Source of the DNA: Acinetobacter courvalinii
Lineage (GTDB): Bacteria; Pseudomonadota; Gammaproteobacteria; Pseudomonadales; Moraxellaceae
Length of the DNA stretch: 64,000 nucleotides
NCBI RefSeq assembly: GCF_014635545.1
Contig: NZ_BMDA01000001.1
Span: 1,318,739 to 1,382,738, forward strand
Reading direction: 5' to 3'
Shown here: piece after piece, positions 7,639 through 17,219 of the stretch
How positions within the stretch are numbered: the stretch's first letter is position 1
How the letters are laid out: every line of letters starts with the position of its first letter
The notes under the pieces: model-generated
What the model saw: the letters and a program-made list of their open reading frames with translations, nothing else
Told to the model about the DNA's origin: nothing
The model's database searches: none
Translations under genes and position numbers: made by a program

Positions 7639-8928
7639 TTAAGCAATCTGACGCATATCAATGACCCGTTTTGCCTTCCCTTCCGAGCGCGGCAAAGTCA
7701 GCTCATTCACCACTTCCACTGTCACGGAAATACCAATCATGGTTTTAATCCGCTGCATCAGTTGCTGAGCCAGTTGTTGCGCCTGCATGTCGCAGTTATG
7801 GCACATCTCGGTGCGAATATGCAAGGTATCCATATGGCCTTGCTTGGCAACCAGAATTTCATAGTTCGGCACCAGACTTGGGACTTGCAAAATCTGTTCT
7901 TCAATCTGGGTCGGGAATACATTTACGCCACGAATAATCAGCATGTCGTCGCTGCGCCCTACAATTTTATCCATACGGCGCATCGCCAGATTCTGACCTG
8001 CCAGCAAACGGGTTAAATCGCGGGTACGATAACGGATAATCGGTAAACCTTCTTTGGTAATCGTGGTAAATACCAGTTCACCCAGTTCGCCATCCTTACA
8101 CACGTCACCGGTTTCAGGATTGATGATTTCAGGATAAAAATGATCTTCCCAGATGGTCAGCCCTTCACCTTCATCCAGACATTGCATGGCGACGCCCGGG
8201 CCCATAATCTCCGATAAGCCATAAATATCCAGTGCCTTAATATTCAGGCGCTCTTCGATCTCACGGCGCAACTCTTTTGACCAGGGTTCTGCACCAAAAA
8301 TACCCACCTTTAACGAGGTATTACGCGCACTGCCTAACTGCTGCTCAAGTTTTTCAATAATACTGACACAATACGATGGTGTGACCATGATTGCGGTTGG
8401 CTTAAAGTCCTGAATCAGTTGTACCTGTTTCTCAGTCTGACCGCCTGACATCGGAATCACGGTGGCACCCAAGCGTTCAGCACCATAATGTGCACCTAAA
8501 CCACCGGTAAACAGGCCATAACCATACGCCACCTGAATCATGTCCTTGGCACTCAAGCCCGCCATACGCAAGCAACGCGCCACAATATCCGACCAGGTAT
8601 TGATATCCTTTTGGGTATAACCCACGACGGTTGGCTTTCCTGTCGTACCTGAAGATGCGTGTAAACGCACAATCTGCTCTTGCGGAACGGCAAACATGCC
8701 AAAGGGATAGTTGTCACGTAAATCCTGTTTGGTGGTAAATGGAAACTTGGCCAGATCATCCAGTGTCACGAAATCATCGGGATGCACACCAGCATCATCA
8801 AACTTTTTCTTATAGACCGGACTATTGGCATAAACATAAGTCAATGTCTGTTTTAACCGTTGGGTTTGAAGCGCTCGCAACTCCGCAAGCGTCATTTTTT
8901 CTACGTCTTCTGTGATGAGGCTATCCAC
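7639..8928 (-). CDS. paaK: Phenylacetate-CoA ligase
   Basis: A 429-residue adenylate-forming (ANL) enzyme that activates phenylacetate with ATP and CoA, the first step of the aerobic hybrid pathway. The phosphate-binding loop is HASSGTTGKPTVVGYT (about residues 90-105), followed by DIYGLSE and the hinge/C-terminal region RSDDMLIIRGVNVFP. Length is normal for the family. Translation starts at a GTG (8926-8928) behind a good AGGAGAG. It lies between paaJ and paaX. Confidence 0.95.
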   Translation of the reverse strand: MDSLITEDVEKMTLAELRALQTQRLKQTLTYVYANSPVYKKKFDDAGVHPDDFVTLDDLAKFPFTTKQDLRDNYPFGMFAVPQEQIVRLHASSGTTGKPTVVGYTQKDINTWSDIVARCLRMAGLSAKDMIQVAYGYGLFTGGLGAHYGAERLGATVIPMSGGQTEKQVQLIQDFKPTAIMVTPSYCVSIIEKLEQQLGSARNTSLKVGIFGAEPWSKELRREIEERLNIKALDIYGLSEIMGPGVAMQCLDEGEGLTIWEDHFYPEIINPETGDVCKDGELGELVFTTITKEGLPIIRYRTRDLTRLLAGQNLAMRRMDKIVGRSDDMLIIRGVNVFPTQIEEQILQVPSLVPNYEILVAKQGHMDTLHIRTEMCHNCDMQAQQLAQQLMQRIKTMIGISVTVEVVNELTLPRSEGKAKRVIDMRQIA

Positions 8929-8980
8929 TGCCGTCTCTCCTGTTTCGTTATATTATTCGAACCGTTTCGTTTCAATTGAA

Positions 8981-10192
8981 TTAAGCTATATTTTCTAAAA
9001 TCAGGGCGACACCTTGCCCAACACCGACACACATGGTACAAAGCGCGTATTTACCTTGGCGTCTTTTCAGTTCTCTGGTTGCGGTCATCACCAAACGCGT
9101 GCCACTCATCCCAAGCGGATGGCCGAGTGCAATCGCACCACCATTCGGATTAACACGGGTATCATCATCCTGAAGACCTAACTCGCGCATACAGGCCAAG
9201 GATTGCGCGGCAAAAGCCTCGTTCAGCTCAATCACATCCATTTGGTCCAGACTGAGCCCTGTTTGTTTCAACAATTTTTGTACTGCAGGCACTGGTCCAA
9301 TCCCCATATATTTCGGTTCAACCCCGGCACTGCTCATCGCCACCACACGTGCCAAGGGCTTTAAGCCATGTGTATCGGCAAACTGACGATTGGTGAGCAA
9401 GACACACGCCGAGCCATCGTTGACACCCGATGCATTACCCGCCGTCACCGAACCACCTTCTTTACGGAATGGAGCTTTCAGTTTTGCCAAGCTGTCCAGA
9501 CTGGTATCGGCACGCGGATGCTCATCCTTTGAAAAGACAGTGATCTTCTTTTTACGATCGGCCAGTTCAACAGGCAGTATTTCACCTTCAAAAAAGCCGG
9601 CCTGTTGTGCCGCAGCCACTTTTTGTTGACTCCTAAGCGCAAATGCATCCTGATCCTGACGACTGATCTGGTATTTTTCAGCCACATGCTCAGCGGTTTC
9701 AGGCATGCTGTCCGTCCCATAGTCAGCTTTCATCTTTTTATTGATGAAACGCCAGCCAATAGTGGTATCAAAAATTTCAGGGCTACGACCAAAAGCCTCG
9801 GTTGGCTTGGCTTGCACAAAAGGTGCCCGACTCATCGACTCGACCCCGCCCGCCAGTACAAATTGTGATTCGCCCGATTTGATCGAACGTGCCGCCAAGC
9901 CTACGGCATCCAGTCCTGAAGCACAAAGACGATTCACGGTCATGGCAGGAACTGCCTCTGGTAATCCCGCCAACAAGGTTGCCATGCGTGCCACATTACG
10001 GTTATCTTCACCCGCCTGATTGGCACAGCCCAAATAGACTTCATCTAAATCTTGCCACGGCAGATGCGCATGTTTTTCTTTTAAATGTTTGATAGGCAAT
10101 GCCGCAAGATCATCCGTACGTACCGAGCTGAGCGCACCAGCATAGCGGCCAATCGGGGTGCGAATAAAATCACAAATTAACACGTCTTCCAT
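8981..10192 (-). CDS. paaJ: 3-oxoadipyl-CoA / 3-oxo-5,6-dehydrosuberyl-CoA thiolase
   Basis: A 403-residue thiolase that releases acetyl-CoA twice in phenylacetate degradation, finally giving acetyl-CoA and succinyl-CoA. The acyl-accepting Cys is in VNRLCASGLDAVG. The conserved NEAFAAQ and GGAIALGHPLGMSG motifs and the C-terminal CVGVGQG complete the active site. I place the start at ATG 10192, which sits well after AAGGAG (10199-10204), rather than the GTG two codons earlier. Sequence alone cannot separate PaaJ from PcaF, but the position decides for PaaJ. Confidence 0.93.
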   Translation of the reverse strand: MEDVLICDFIRTPIGRYAGALSSVRTDDLAALPIKHLKEKHAHLPWQDLDEVYLGCANQAGEDNRNVARMATLLAGLPEAVPAMTVNRLCASGLDAVGLAARSIKSGESQFVLAGGVESMSRAPFVQAKPTEAFGRSPEIFDTTIGWRFINKKMKADYGTDSMPETAEHVAEKYQISRQDQDAFALRSQQKVAAAQQAGFFEGEILPVELADRKKKITVFSKDEHPRADTSLDSLAKLKAPFRKEGGSVTAGNASGVNDGSACVLLTNRQFADTHGLKPLARVVAMSSAGVEPKYMGIGPVPAVQKLLKQTGLSLDQMDVIELNEAFAAQSLACMRELGLQDDDTRVNPNGGAIALGHPLGMSGTRLVMTATRELKRRQGKYALCTMCVGVGQGVALILENIA

Positions 10193-10204
10193 GATCACTC
10201 CTTT

Positions 10205-11743
10205 TTATGCACATGCGGTTAAATCTTTTGAATCATCGAGCGCCAGGCTTTGTTGCTTTGCCACGTATTGCTTGAGATAAAGACTTGCACGATATTTTTC
10301 TTCGCCATAGATGGCATATAAATTATTGAGGGTTTGTAGCACATACGCTGCGCCCAATTGCATCATCCATTGATACGGCCCCTTAGGATAATTGACCCCA
10401 TATCGCATGGCATTATCAATATCTTCCATAGTGGCAATCCCGTGCAGGCTGGCCTCACAGGCTTCATTGATCAACAGGACAATAGTTCGCAAGGTTAATA
10501 GTGCAGGATGGTCTTTAATCCAGATCACATGAATCTGATATTGGGCAAAAAATGCCTCAACTTTTGCCAGATCATCGGCTTGGCATAACGGGTTATGACT
10601 CAGGACCACCGCTTGCGCCTGCGCAAAATCATGATGCCAATCCATCAATACCGTTTTACGGCTTAGATAGTTCAGGTGGGCAGATTCACCCTGACTGAAA
10701 CGCAGATCAATATCGTCTATCTGAATGATATTTTGTTCATGTTCAGTCCCGCTATTGAGTGCCAGGCGTGTGAATAACTCAGGTAACTGAGACCATGTAC
10801 CTTTAACCTGTATCTGTGCTTGAAAAGGTGTGGTGCTCAGGGCTTGAGGTTGAAATGTCGAATACTGGTTTCTTGCATCATAGTGATAGAAACCTTGCTT
10901 TGACTTGCGTCCCCATGCGCCAGCATCGACCAGTTCCTTCTGCACCAGACTCGGACGGTAGCGTGGCTCATAAAAGAACGCTTCATAAACACTTTGGGTC
11001 ACAGAAAAATTCACATCCTGCCCAATCAGATCGGTTAACTCACATGGCCCCATGGCAAAACCACCACACTGCTTTAAGGCATAATCCAGTTGATCATAGC
11101 TGGTGACCTGTTCTTGCAAGGCACGAAACGCTTCTGCATAAAATGGACGGGCAATCCGGTTCACAATAAAACCAGGTGTCGATTTGGTCAGTACCGGGAT
11201 TTTTTTCCAAACCAGCATCAAGGCTTTTAAGGCCTGACATAAGGCAACTGGCGTTTTTAAACCTTGGACAATTTCGACCAACTTCATTACTGGTGCAGGA
11301 TTGAAGAAATGCAAACCCACCACACGTTCAGGCTGCGGAATCCCTGCTGCAATCGCAGTGACTGAGATTGAAGAGGTATTAGTGGCAAAAACAGTCTGTT
11401 CACTACAAATGCTTGCAAGCTGTTGAAACAATGCCTGCTTGACCTCCAGTTTTTCAACCACGGCCTCAATTACTAGATCCACATCTGCTAAATCGTCTAT
11501 ACCGTTGGCAATGCTTAGACGGGAACATGCCTGCTGAACCTGCTCATGCGTTATCCTGCCTTTTTCAACCAGTTTAGCAAAAGTCTGATGTAATCCATCA
11601 ACCTCCTGCTGAGCCTTTTCACGATCAAGATCATAAAGAATCGTAGCGTGACCATTAATGATCGCCAACTGGGCAATCCCAATTCCCATGGTCCCCGAGC
11701 CAATCACGGCGATTTTGGCATGGGATAAATCGAAACTCATCAT
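10205..11743 (-). CDS. paaH: 3-hydroxyadipyl-CoA dehydrogenase
   Basis: A 512-residue NAD-dependent 3-hydroxyacyl-CoA dehydrogenase that oxidises 3-hydroxyadipyl-CoA. The N-terminal Rossmann motif is IGSGTMGIGIAQLA. The substrate-binding signature VVGLHFFNPAPVMKLVE lies near residue 140. A first 3HCDH helical domain includes STPGFIVNRI, and a second helical domain near the C-terminus carries GVNYPKGPYQWM. Two adjacent ATGs at 11743 and 11740 are possible. The stop of paaG lies 2 bp upstream, so translation is probably coupled. Confidence 0.94.
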   Translation of the reverse strand: MMSFDLSHAKIAVIGSGTMGIGIAQLAIINGHATILYDLDREKAQQEVDGLHQTFAKLVEKGRITHEQVQQACSRLSIANGIDDLADVDLVIEAVVEKLEVKQALFQQLASICSEQTVFATNTSSISVTAIAAGIPQPERVVGLHFFNPAPVMKLVEIVQGLKTPVALCQALKALMLVWKKIPVLTKSTPGFIVNRIARPFYAEAFRALQEQVTSYDQLDYALKQCGGFAMGPCELTDLIGQDVNFSVTQSVYEAFFYEPRYRPSLVQKELVDAGAWGRKSKQGFYHYDARNQYSTFQPQALSTTPFQAQIQVKGTWSQLPELFTRLALNSGTEHEQNIIQIDDIDLRFSQGESAHLNYLSRKTVLMDWHHDFAQAQAVVLSHNPLCQADDLAKVEAFFAQYQIHVIWIKDHPALLTLRTIVLLINEACEASLHGIATMEDIDNAMRYGVNYPKGPYQWMMQLGAAYVLQTLNNLYAIYGEEKYRASLYLKQYVAKQQSLALDDSKDLTACA

Positions 11744-11745
11744 GC

Positions 11746-12537
11746 TTAACGCCCCTGAAAGTTTGGCTCGCGCTTATTCATAAAGGCTTGGACTCCTTCA
11801 CGATAATCTTCTGAACGGCCCGCAATACGCTGAAAATCGCGTTCTAAATGCATCTGTTCATCAAAACTATGGTTACTGGATTGATGAAGCGCTTTTTTAA
11901 TCAGTGACAGACCAAAAGTCGGTTGCTTGGCAAGACGTTCCGCCAGCTCTGTGACCTTGCTTTTTAATTCGCTATCTTCAGCCACATCCCAGATCATGCC
12001 CCATTCTTTGGCAATTTCAGCAGGCAATTTATCACCCAGCAACGCCAGTCCCATGGCACGTGCATGACCGACTGCACGTGGCAGGAACCAGGTTCCGCCC
12101 GAATCAGGTACCAGACCTAAACGGCAAAAGGCTTGCACAAAGTTGGCAGATTTGGCGGCAATCACCAGATCGCAGGCCAAGGCGATATTTGCTCCGGCAC
12201 CCGCCGCCACGCCATTTACGGCACAGATCACCGGCTTTGGCATATTCACAAGGGTTCTAATCAGCGGGTTATAGTAAGTTTCAATCGAATATCCCAGATC
12301 GGGTGCCGCAGCGTTCGGATCAACGACACGATCCCCCAAATCCTGTCCTGCGCAGAAACCACGACCTTCGCCGCTGATCACAATACAGCGAACCTCCGTT
12401 TTTTTCGCCCAGAGATTCAAAACTTCTGCGACTTCTCGGTGCATGTCTACATTAAAGCTATTCAAGGCCTGTGGACGGTTAAAGGTTAAGTAGCCCACCG
12501 CATTTTTTTCTTCCACGATAATATTGTTATAGTCCAT
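11746..12537 (-). CDS. paaG: 1,2-epoxyphenylacetyl-CoA isomerase (crotonase family)
   Basis: A 263-residue crotonase-fold enzyme that converts ring-1,2-epoxyphenylacetyl-CoA to oxepin-CoA and also shifts double bonds later in the pathway. The oxyanion-hole segments are GEGRGFCAGQDL and AVNGVAAGAGANIAL. The Asp in LVPDSGGTW is at the position of the catalytic acid of PaaG-type isomerases, where PaaF-like hydratases have Glu/Gly. The start is ATG 12537 behind GAGGTGA; it overlaps the paaF stop by one base. A GTG one codon upstream is the alternative. Confidence 0.93.
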   Translation of the reverse strand: MDYNNIIVEEKNAVGYLTFNRPQALNSFNVDMHREVAEVLNLWAKKTEVRCIVISGEGRGFCAGQDLGDRVVDPNAAAPDLGYSIETYYNPLIRTLVNMPKPVICAVNGVAAGAGANIALACDLVIAAKSANFVQAFCRLGLVPDSGGTWFLPRAVGHARAMGLALLGDKLPAEIAKEWGMIWDVAEDSELKSKVTELAERLAKQPTFGLSLIKKALHQSSNHSFDEQMHLERDFQRIAGRSEDYREGVQAFMNKREPNFQGR

Positions 12538-13310
12538 CACTCACCTCTAAATACTGGTTTTCTTTTTTCAAAAAATGCATTAATGCCTTCATTTCGATCT
12601 TTGGTGGCTGCCAACCAGACAAAGTTTTGCCGTTCGGATTTCAGGCCCTGACTTAATGTGGTTTCATGGATACTTTTGATCGATTGCTTGATCACCCGAA
12701 TTGCCAAAGGCGCCTGTTTGGCAATCTTGCTTGCCAGTTGAATGGCATATTCCACGGTGAGCGCAGCCGGTACCACTTCACTACAGATGCCATGTTGCTG
12801 TGCCTGCTGAGCTGGGATCATTTCACCCGTCATGGCCCAGCGCATGGTCAGTTGCTGTCCCACCAGACGGGCTAAACGCTGTGTTCCGCCCGCACCGGGT
12901 AACATGCCTAAACCAATTTCCGGCAAGGCAAATTTGGCATTATCTCCACAAATCACCATGTCCGAATGTAGAACCAGTTCAAAACCTGCACCCAAGGCAT
13001 AACCATTCACTGCTGCAATGATAGGTTTGCTAAAACTGTCAATTTTTTGCCACAGCTTTGGACGAATATCGAGTTGTAAAGACACTGCATCCATTGCCGC
13101 CAACTCGCTCAGGTCTGCACCCGCAGCAAAGCAATTACTATTGCCGGTTAGCACAACCACTTTCACCTGGACATCGTGTTCAGCCTGTTCCAGCAAATCA
13201 CATAGATGCTGTAAGGTGGCATTGTTCAAGGCATTGCGTTTTTCTGGACGGTTTAAGCTCAACAGCATGACACCCTCAAGCGGCGTTTCAACCTGAATCA
13301 ATGTTTGCAT
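12537..13310 (-). CDS. paaF: 2,3-dehydroadipyl-CoA hydratase (crotonase family)
   Basis: A 257-residue enoyl-CoA hydratase. The oxyanion-hole segments are NSNCFAAGADL and AVNGYALGAGFELVL, and the catalytic Glu pattern is LPEIGLGMLPGAGGT. It hydrates 2,3-dehydroadipyl-CoA after ring cleavage. I chose the ATG at 13308-13310 (MQTLIQ), which gives a length close to characterised PaaF. An ATG six codons upstream (13328) overlaps paaE by 8 bp and is possible. Confidence 0.92.
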   Translation of the reverse strand: MQTLIQVETPLEGVMLLSLNRPEKRNALNNATLQHLCDLLEQAEHDVQVKVVVLTGNSNCFAAGADLSELAAMDAVSLQLDIRPKLWQKIDSFSKPIIAAVNGYALGAGFELVLHSDMVICGDNAKFALPEIGLGMLPGAGGTQRLARLVGQQLTMRWAMTGEMIPAQQAQQHGICSEVVPAALTVEYAIQLASKIAKQAPLAIRVIKQSIKSIHETTLSQGLKSERQNFVWLAATKDRNEGINAFFEKRKPVFRGE

Positions 13311-13320
13311 CGCTGTTTCT

Positions 13321-14382
13321 CTACTCATCAAAGCTCAAACGCACATTTGCGCCTTTGGGTAAGGTCTGGCAGCTCAGTACATAGCCTTTTTCCACCTCAT
13401 CCTGTTCAAGGCTATAATTCAGGAACATATCCACTTCACCTGACAGTACCTTGCAGCGACAGGTTGCGCAGACGCCACCTTTGCAGGCATAAGGCAAATC
13501 TGCACCTGCACGTAAGGCAGCATCCAGAATACTTTCATCCTCTTGTCCAACCGCAACAATCAACTCTCGCCCATCGAGTACGATATTGACTTTTTCTTCC
13601 TTACGATTGGCATCGGCTTCCACTGACCGTTTACGGACATGCCCAGTATTAAAACGCTCGGTATGAATGCACTCTTTAGCCACCCCGTAATCCGGTAACA
13701 GGCGTTCAACTGTGTCCATCATGTCATCAGGACCACAGGCAAAGACATGGTCAAAGTCTGGTTCTAACACGTCATGTTCAAATAACTGCTTGAGCTTGTC
13801 TTCATCAATCCGGCCATTCAGCAACTCGCTGTCATTGAATTCCCGAGAGAAAATATTGATGAGCTGAAAACGTTCTTTAAACTGGTCTTTCAGGTCCATG
13901 ATCTGCTCGGCAAACATGGTCTGTTTCCACGAACGGTTGCCATATAACAAGGTGAAATTCGCCGAGTCTTGCTCGAACAGCACCTGTTTGATAATTGACA
14001 GGATCGGAGTAATGCCACTGCCCGCAGCAATACCTAAATACGCCTGACCGCCGGTTCGCGCCGCTTTCTGAAAAAACACCCCTTGCGGTGGCATTACTTC
14101 CAGCACATCACCTACTTTTAAATGCTCATTGACCCAATTGGAAAATTGACCCTGCTCAATCTTTTTCACGGCAATACTGATGTCTTCTTTTGGCGCATAA
14201 CTACAGATTGAATAGCATCGGCGAATTTCCCCAGCTTCGGTTAAATGGCGAATGGTGAGATGCTGCCCTGGCTGAAATTGAAACTGTTTCTTTTGTTCTA
14301 CGGCCAGATCAAAGGCAATGCAAATCGCCTGATCGGTCTGTGGTGTAATTGTTTTTACTTTTAATGGAATAAATTGGCTCAT
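13321..14382 (-). CDS. paaE: Phenylacetyl-CoA epoxidase reductase subunit
   Basis: A 353-residue electron-transfer subunit of the PaaABCE multicomponent epoxidase. Residues about 1-100 form an FAD domain (RRCYSICSYAPKED), about 105-235 an NAD(P)H-binding domain (GIAAGSGITPILSII, FACGPDDMMD), and the C-terminal about 90 residues a plant-type [2Fe-2S] ferredoxin with CKGGVCATCRC and a later SCQT cysteine. The start at ATG 14382 follows AAGGAA and matches family length. An 11-codon upstream extension is rejected. Confidence 0.94.
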   Translation of the reverse strand: MSQFIPLKVKTITPQTDQAICIAFDLAVEQKKQFQFQPGQHLTIRHLTEAGEIRRCYSICSYAPKEDISIAVKKIEQGQFSNWVNEHLKVGDVLEVMPPQGVFFQKAARTGGQAYLGIAAGSGITPILSIIKQVLFEQDSANFTLLYGNRSWKQTMFAEQIMDLKDQFKERFQLINIFSREFNDSELLNGRIDEDKLKQLFEHDVLEPDFDHVFACGPDDMMDTVERLLPDYGVAKECIHTERFNTGHVRKRSVEADANRKEEKVNIVLDGRELIVAVGQEDESILDAALRAGADLPYACKGGVCATCRCKVLSGEVDMFLNYSLEQDEVEKGYVLSCQTLPKGANVRLSFDE

Positions 14383-14405
14383 GGCTGATTTCCTTATCCA
14401 AGACT

Positions 14406-14906
14406 TCAAATACATTTAAAATAATCAAAGGGTTCAAGGCAGTCCTGACATTTGTAAAGTGCTTTGCAAGCGGTGGAGCTGAACTCGGTTAACAGTCGGG
14501 TTTTTCGACTCTTGCAATGAGGACAAACCACACCATCGCTCAGATGCACATGCGTTCCGCACTGTTGTGCCGTACCTTCTGGTGGGGCGATACCATAGGC
14601 TTGCAGCTTCTGTTTGCCGGCGTCCGACATCCAGTCCGTGGTCCATGCTTCTGATAAATCAATCATGACTTTTGCGGGAATCAAATCTTCTGCTGCCAGT
14701 GCTTCGACAATCTGTGCTTTTAACAAGTCAGTAGCTGGACAACCGCTATAAGTTGGTGTCAATCGAACAATAATTTCTTGCTGTTCATTCAACTCCACGC
14801 CACGGATCATGCCCAAATCCACCACCGACAGCACTGGAATCTCTGGGTCGCTGACCTTGTGTAAAACATCCCAACATTGGTCAATACAATGACGAATCAT
14901 CTGCAT
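14406..14906 (-). CDS. paaD: Phenylacetate degradation protein PaaD (MIP18/DUF59 family)
   Basis: A 166-residue protein with an N-terminal MIP18/DUF59 domain (SDPEIPVLSVVDLGMIR, then TPTYSGCPATDLL) and a C-terminal zinc-ribbon-like segment (CPHCKSRKTRLLTEF, then YKCQDCLEPF). PaaD is needed for activity of the epoxidase, probably in Fe-S or metal maturation, although its exact function is not settled. The start at ATG 14906 follows AAGGAG. It sits between paaC and paaE with short gaps, as in known paa operons. Confidence 0.92.
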   Translation of the reverse strand: MQMIRHCIDQCWDVLHKVSDPEIPVLSVVDLGMIRGVELNEQQEIIVRLTPTYSGCPATDLLKAQIVEALAAEDLIPAKVMIDLSEAWTTDWMSDAGKQKLQAYGIAPPEGTAQQCGTHVHLSDGVVCPHCKSRKTRLLTEFSSTACKALYKCQDCLEPFDYFKCI

Positions 14907-14922
14907 GGCGACACTCCTTGCC

Positions 14923-15678
14923 TTACCAGGTCATTTCAGGATAACTGCGTTGAATGGATTGCATTTCAGCCAGCAGATAACCCAGATGTTCGGTATGCAA
15001 ACCTTGTTTAGCACCACGGCGGTAGGCACCATTTGCAGGAATGCTCAATTCAAAACGCTTCAGCTCAGCAGCTACGACCTGGTCCCATTGCGCTTTTTCG
15101 CCAGATAAATCAGCAATGATGCCCTGCTCAACCAGTAGCTGTTCTTCCGCAGTGAGTTCAAACAGTTCAGCGCTAAAACGCCACAAATTGTCTAATGCCT
15201 GTTGCACACGTTGATGCGCCTCTGCTGTGCTGAGGCTTAAACGCTCCATCCAGCTGGTAGAGAAACGAATGTGATATTTGGCTTCTTTTAAGGATTTCAC
15301 CGCCAATGCCGCGACTTCTGGCGTTGCCGATTCAGCTAAAGCGGTTAATAACAGCACATGGTAATGATCCATTAACCATTGACGCACGATGGTTTGCGCA
15401 AAATCACCATTCGGTTGTTCGCATAATAGTAAGTTCAGAAACTCACGTTCATTACGAAAATAGGCCAACTGGTCTTCATCACGCTTTTCGGCTTCATATT
15501 GCCCAGCCAAGGTCAGGAAATTTCGGGATTGACCGAGCAAATCCAGACCGATATTGGCCAATGCAATATCAATTTCCAGTTCAGGCGCATGACCACACCA
15601 CTCGGCCAGACGTTGTGCCAACACCAGTTGACTGTCGCCGATATGTAATAAAAACTTCGATAAAATCGGGTTATTCAT
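14923..15678 (-). CDS. paaC: Phenylacetyl-CoA epoxidase structural subunit PaaC
   Basis: A 251-residue ferritin-like helical protein that pairs with PaaA in the epoxidase core. Sequence hallmarks are HIGDSQLVLAQRLAEWCGHAPELE and RNEREFLNLLL. Some carboxylate/His residues of the diiron ligand set are missing in PaaC, as expected for the non-catalytic partner. ATG 15678 (MNNPIL) is better spaced from GGGAG than the ATG two codons upstream. It is the third gene from the paa promoter. Confidence 0.93.
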   Translation of the reverse strand: MNNPILSKFLLHIGDSQLVLAQRLAEWCGHAPELEIDIALANIGLDLLGQSRNFLTLAGQYEAEKRDEDQLAYFRNEREFLNLLLCEQPNGDFAQTIVRQWLMDHYHVLLLTALAESATPEVAALAVKSLKEAKYHIRFSTSWMERLSLSTAEAHQRVQQALDNLWRFSAELFELTAEEQLLVEQGIIADLSGEKAQWDQVVAAELKRFELSIPANGAYRRGAKQGLHTEHLGYLLAEMQSIQRSYPEMTW

Positions 15679-15690
15679 TTTCATACTCCC

Positions 15691-15981
15691 TTACATGTGC
15701 TCAATGCCATCAGGGATATGATAGAAAGTCGGATGACGATAGACTTTGTCCAATGCAGGTTCAAAAAACTCGGCTTTTTCATCAGGCTGTGAAGATTTAA
15801 TCAGTTCCGAACGCACCACCCAGATACTGATACCTTCATTGCGGCGGGTATATACATCACGTGCATGTTGTAGGGCGATCTCATCATCAGGCGCTCTTAA
15901 ACTACCCACATGACGGTGGCTCAAACCCTGTTTACTGCGCACGAACACTTCATAAAGCGACCAGTTGTTCTTATTTTCCAT
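15691..15981 (-). CDS. paaB: Phenylacetyl-CoA epoxidase subunit PaaB
   Basis: A 96-residue subunit that bridges the PaaAC heterodimers in the epoxidase complex. WSLYEVFVRSKQGLSHRHVGSL is the typical N-terminus, and RNEGISIWVV and HPTFYHIPDG follow. The start at ATG 15981 follows AAGGA. A much longer upstream reading frame runs into paaA in another frame and is not coding. Confidence 0.94.
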   Translation of the reverse strand: MENKNNWSLYEVFVRSKQGLSHRHVGSLRAPDDEIALQHARDVYTRRNEGISIWVVRSELIKSSQPDEKAEFFEPALDKVYRHPTFYHIPDGIEHM

Positions 15982-16015
15982 TGCGATATCCTTAATTTTT
16001 TCCATCAATGCTGTT

Positions 16016-16954
16016 TTAAGCAACTTTACCGACCTGTTGTTGCTGTTTTTTGGCGTAGACCACGGCTGCATCACGCACCCACTTGCCATTTTCCCAAGCC
16101 TTGCGGCGTGCCTCGATGCGTTCATGGTTACAAGGCCCGCGACCCGCAATCACCTCATTAAACTCTTGCCAGTCAATCTCGCCATAGCTGTAATGACCGG
16201 TTGCTTCATTCCATTTCAAGTCAGGATCAGGCACCGTTAGGCCAAGCTGTAATACTTGTGGCACGGTGTTATCGACAAACTTCTGGCGCAATTCATCATT
16301 ACTAAAACGCTTGATTCCCCAGGCCATGCTTTGCGCACTGTTTGGGGAATGCTCATCACTTGGACCAAACATCATTAAAGCTGGCCACCAAAAACGGTTC
16401 ACCGCATCTTGCGCCATTTGTTTCTGTTCTGGTAAACCAGCGGCCAATGCCATCATGGCTTCAAAACCCTGACGTTGATGGAAACTTTCTTCTTTACAGA
16501 TTCGCACCATGGCACGCGCATACGGCCCGTAAGAAGTACGACACAAGGCCACCTGATTGACAATTGCAGCACCATCGACCAACCAGCCAATCGCCGCGAC
16601 ATCAGCCCAGCTCACCGTTGGATAATTAAAGATCGATGAATATTTCATTTTCCCATCAATCAGTTTTTCCATCATCTCATCACGGTCTGCACCCAGGGTT
16701 TCAGCCGCACTGTAAAGATAGAGACCATGTCCTGCCTCATCCTGAACTTTCGCCAGTAATACCGCTTTACGTTTTAAGGTTGGTGCACGGGTAATCCAGT
16801 TACCTTCTGGCAGCATACCGACAATTTCCGAATGACCGTGTTGTCCAATCTGGCGAATCAAGGTTTTACGATAGGCCTCAGGCATTTCATCCTTGGCTTC
16901 GATGGTGATGTCATTGGCAATATTGTGCTCAAATTTCTGATAATTATTTTCCAT
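16016..16954 (-). CDS. paaA: Phenylacetyl-CoA epoxidase catalytic subunit PaaA
   Basis: A 312-residue diiron monooxygenase subunit that epoxidises the ring of phenylacetyl-CoA. The metal-binding helices are visible as [17 protein letters not shown] and [17 protein letters not shown], i.e. Glu and ExxH-type ligands. ATG 16954 follows AAGGAA at a spacing of 8. It is the first gene of the leftward paa transcript and faces paaZ across the control region. Confidence 0.95.
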   Translation of the reverse strand: MENNYQKFEHNIANDITIEAKDEMPEAYRKTLIRQIGQHGHSEIVGMLPEGNWITRAPTLKRKAVLLAKVQDEAGHGLYLYSAAETLGADRDEMMEKLIDGKMKYSSIFNYPTVSWADVAAIGWLVDGAAIVNQVALCRTSYGPYARAMVRICKEESFHQRQGFEAMMALAAGLPEQKQMAQDAVNRFWWPALMMFGPSDEHSPNSAQSMAWGIKRFSNDELRQKFVDNTVPQVLQLGLTVPDPDLKWNEATGHYSYGEIDWQEFNEVIAGRGPCNHERIEARRKAWENGKWVRDAAVVYAKKQQQQVGKVA

Positions 16955-17219
16955 GTGTCAATTCCTTGAGGATTTCATCCATGAATCTATTTTTCGATAC
17001 ACACAAAACAAAGTCAATCAATATTTTTGTATCAAATTAAAATCAATCACAAAACAGAATTCAAGATATTGATTTATTTAATTTTAATTAAATTATTAAA
17101 AATTTTATTTCGACTTTAAAACAAAATAAGGTTGACTTTTAACGCGTTCAACATGAAATTATGAATCATATTTTTAATATTTCTAGAATTGATGTATCAC
17201 ATAAAAATGGAGTTTGATC
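16955..17219. promoter_or_regulatory. Divergent paaA/paaZ control region
   Basis: 265 bp of very AT-rich DNA separating the two paa transcription units. The sequence TGTATC(A/G)(A/C)A recurs three times: on the minus strand at 16992-17001, and on the plus strand at 17028-17037 and 17193-17202. The middle copy lies in TTTG-TAT-CAAA and the last in the short palindrome TGAT-GT-ATCA (17190-17199). They are candidates for PaaX contacts. They do not obviously match the Escherichia coli PaaX box, so the assignment is tentative. Confidence 0.35.

Noticed and set aside
8943-8974. Repeated GTTTCGTT between paaJ and paaK
   Set aside because: Two short copies only, in a small intergenic gap, with no similar sequence at the other paa promoters.
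9390-10092. Several overlapping plus-strand reading frames opposite paaJ
   Set aside because: They are antisense frames of a clear thiolase gene and lack ribosome-binding sites and family features.
12060-13589. Plus-strand frames opposite paaG, paaF and paaE
   Set aside because: All are shadows of well-recognised enzymes on the minus strand.
15982-16149. N-terminal extension of paaB by 56 codons
   Set aside because: The extension overlaps paaA in another frame, and the family N-terminus begins at ATG 15981 behind AAGGA.
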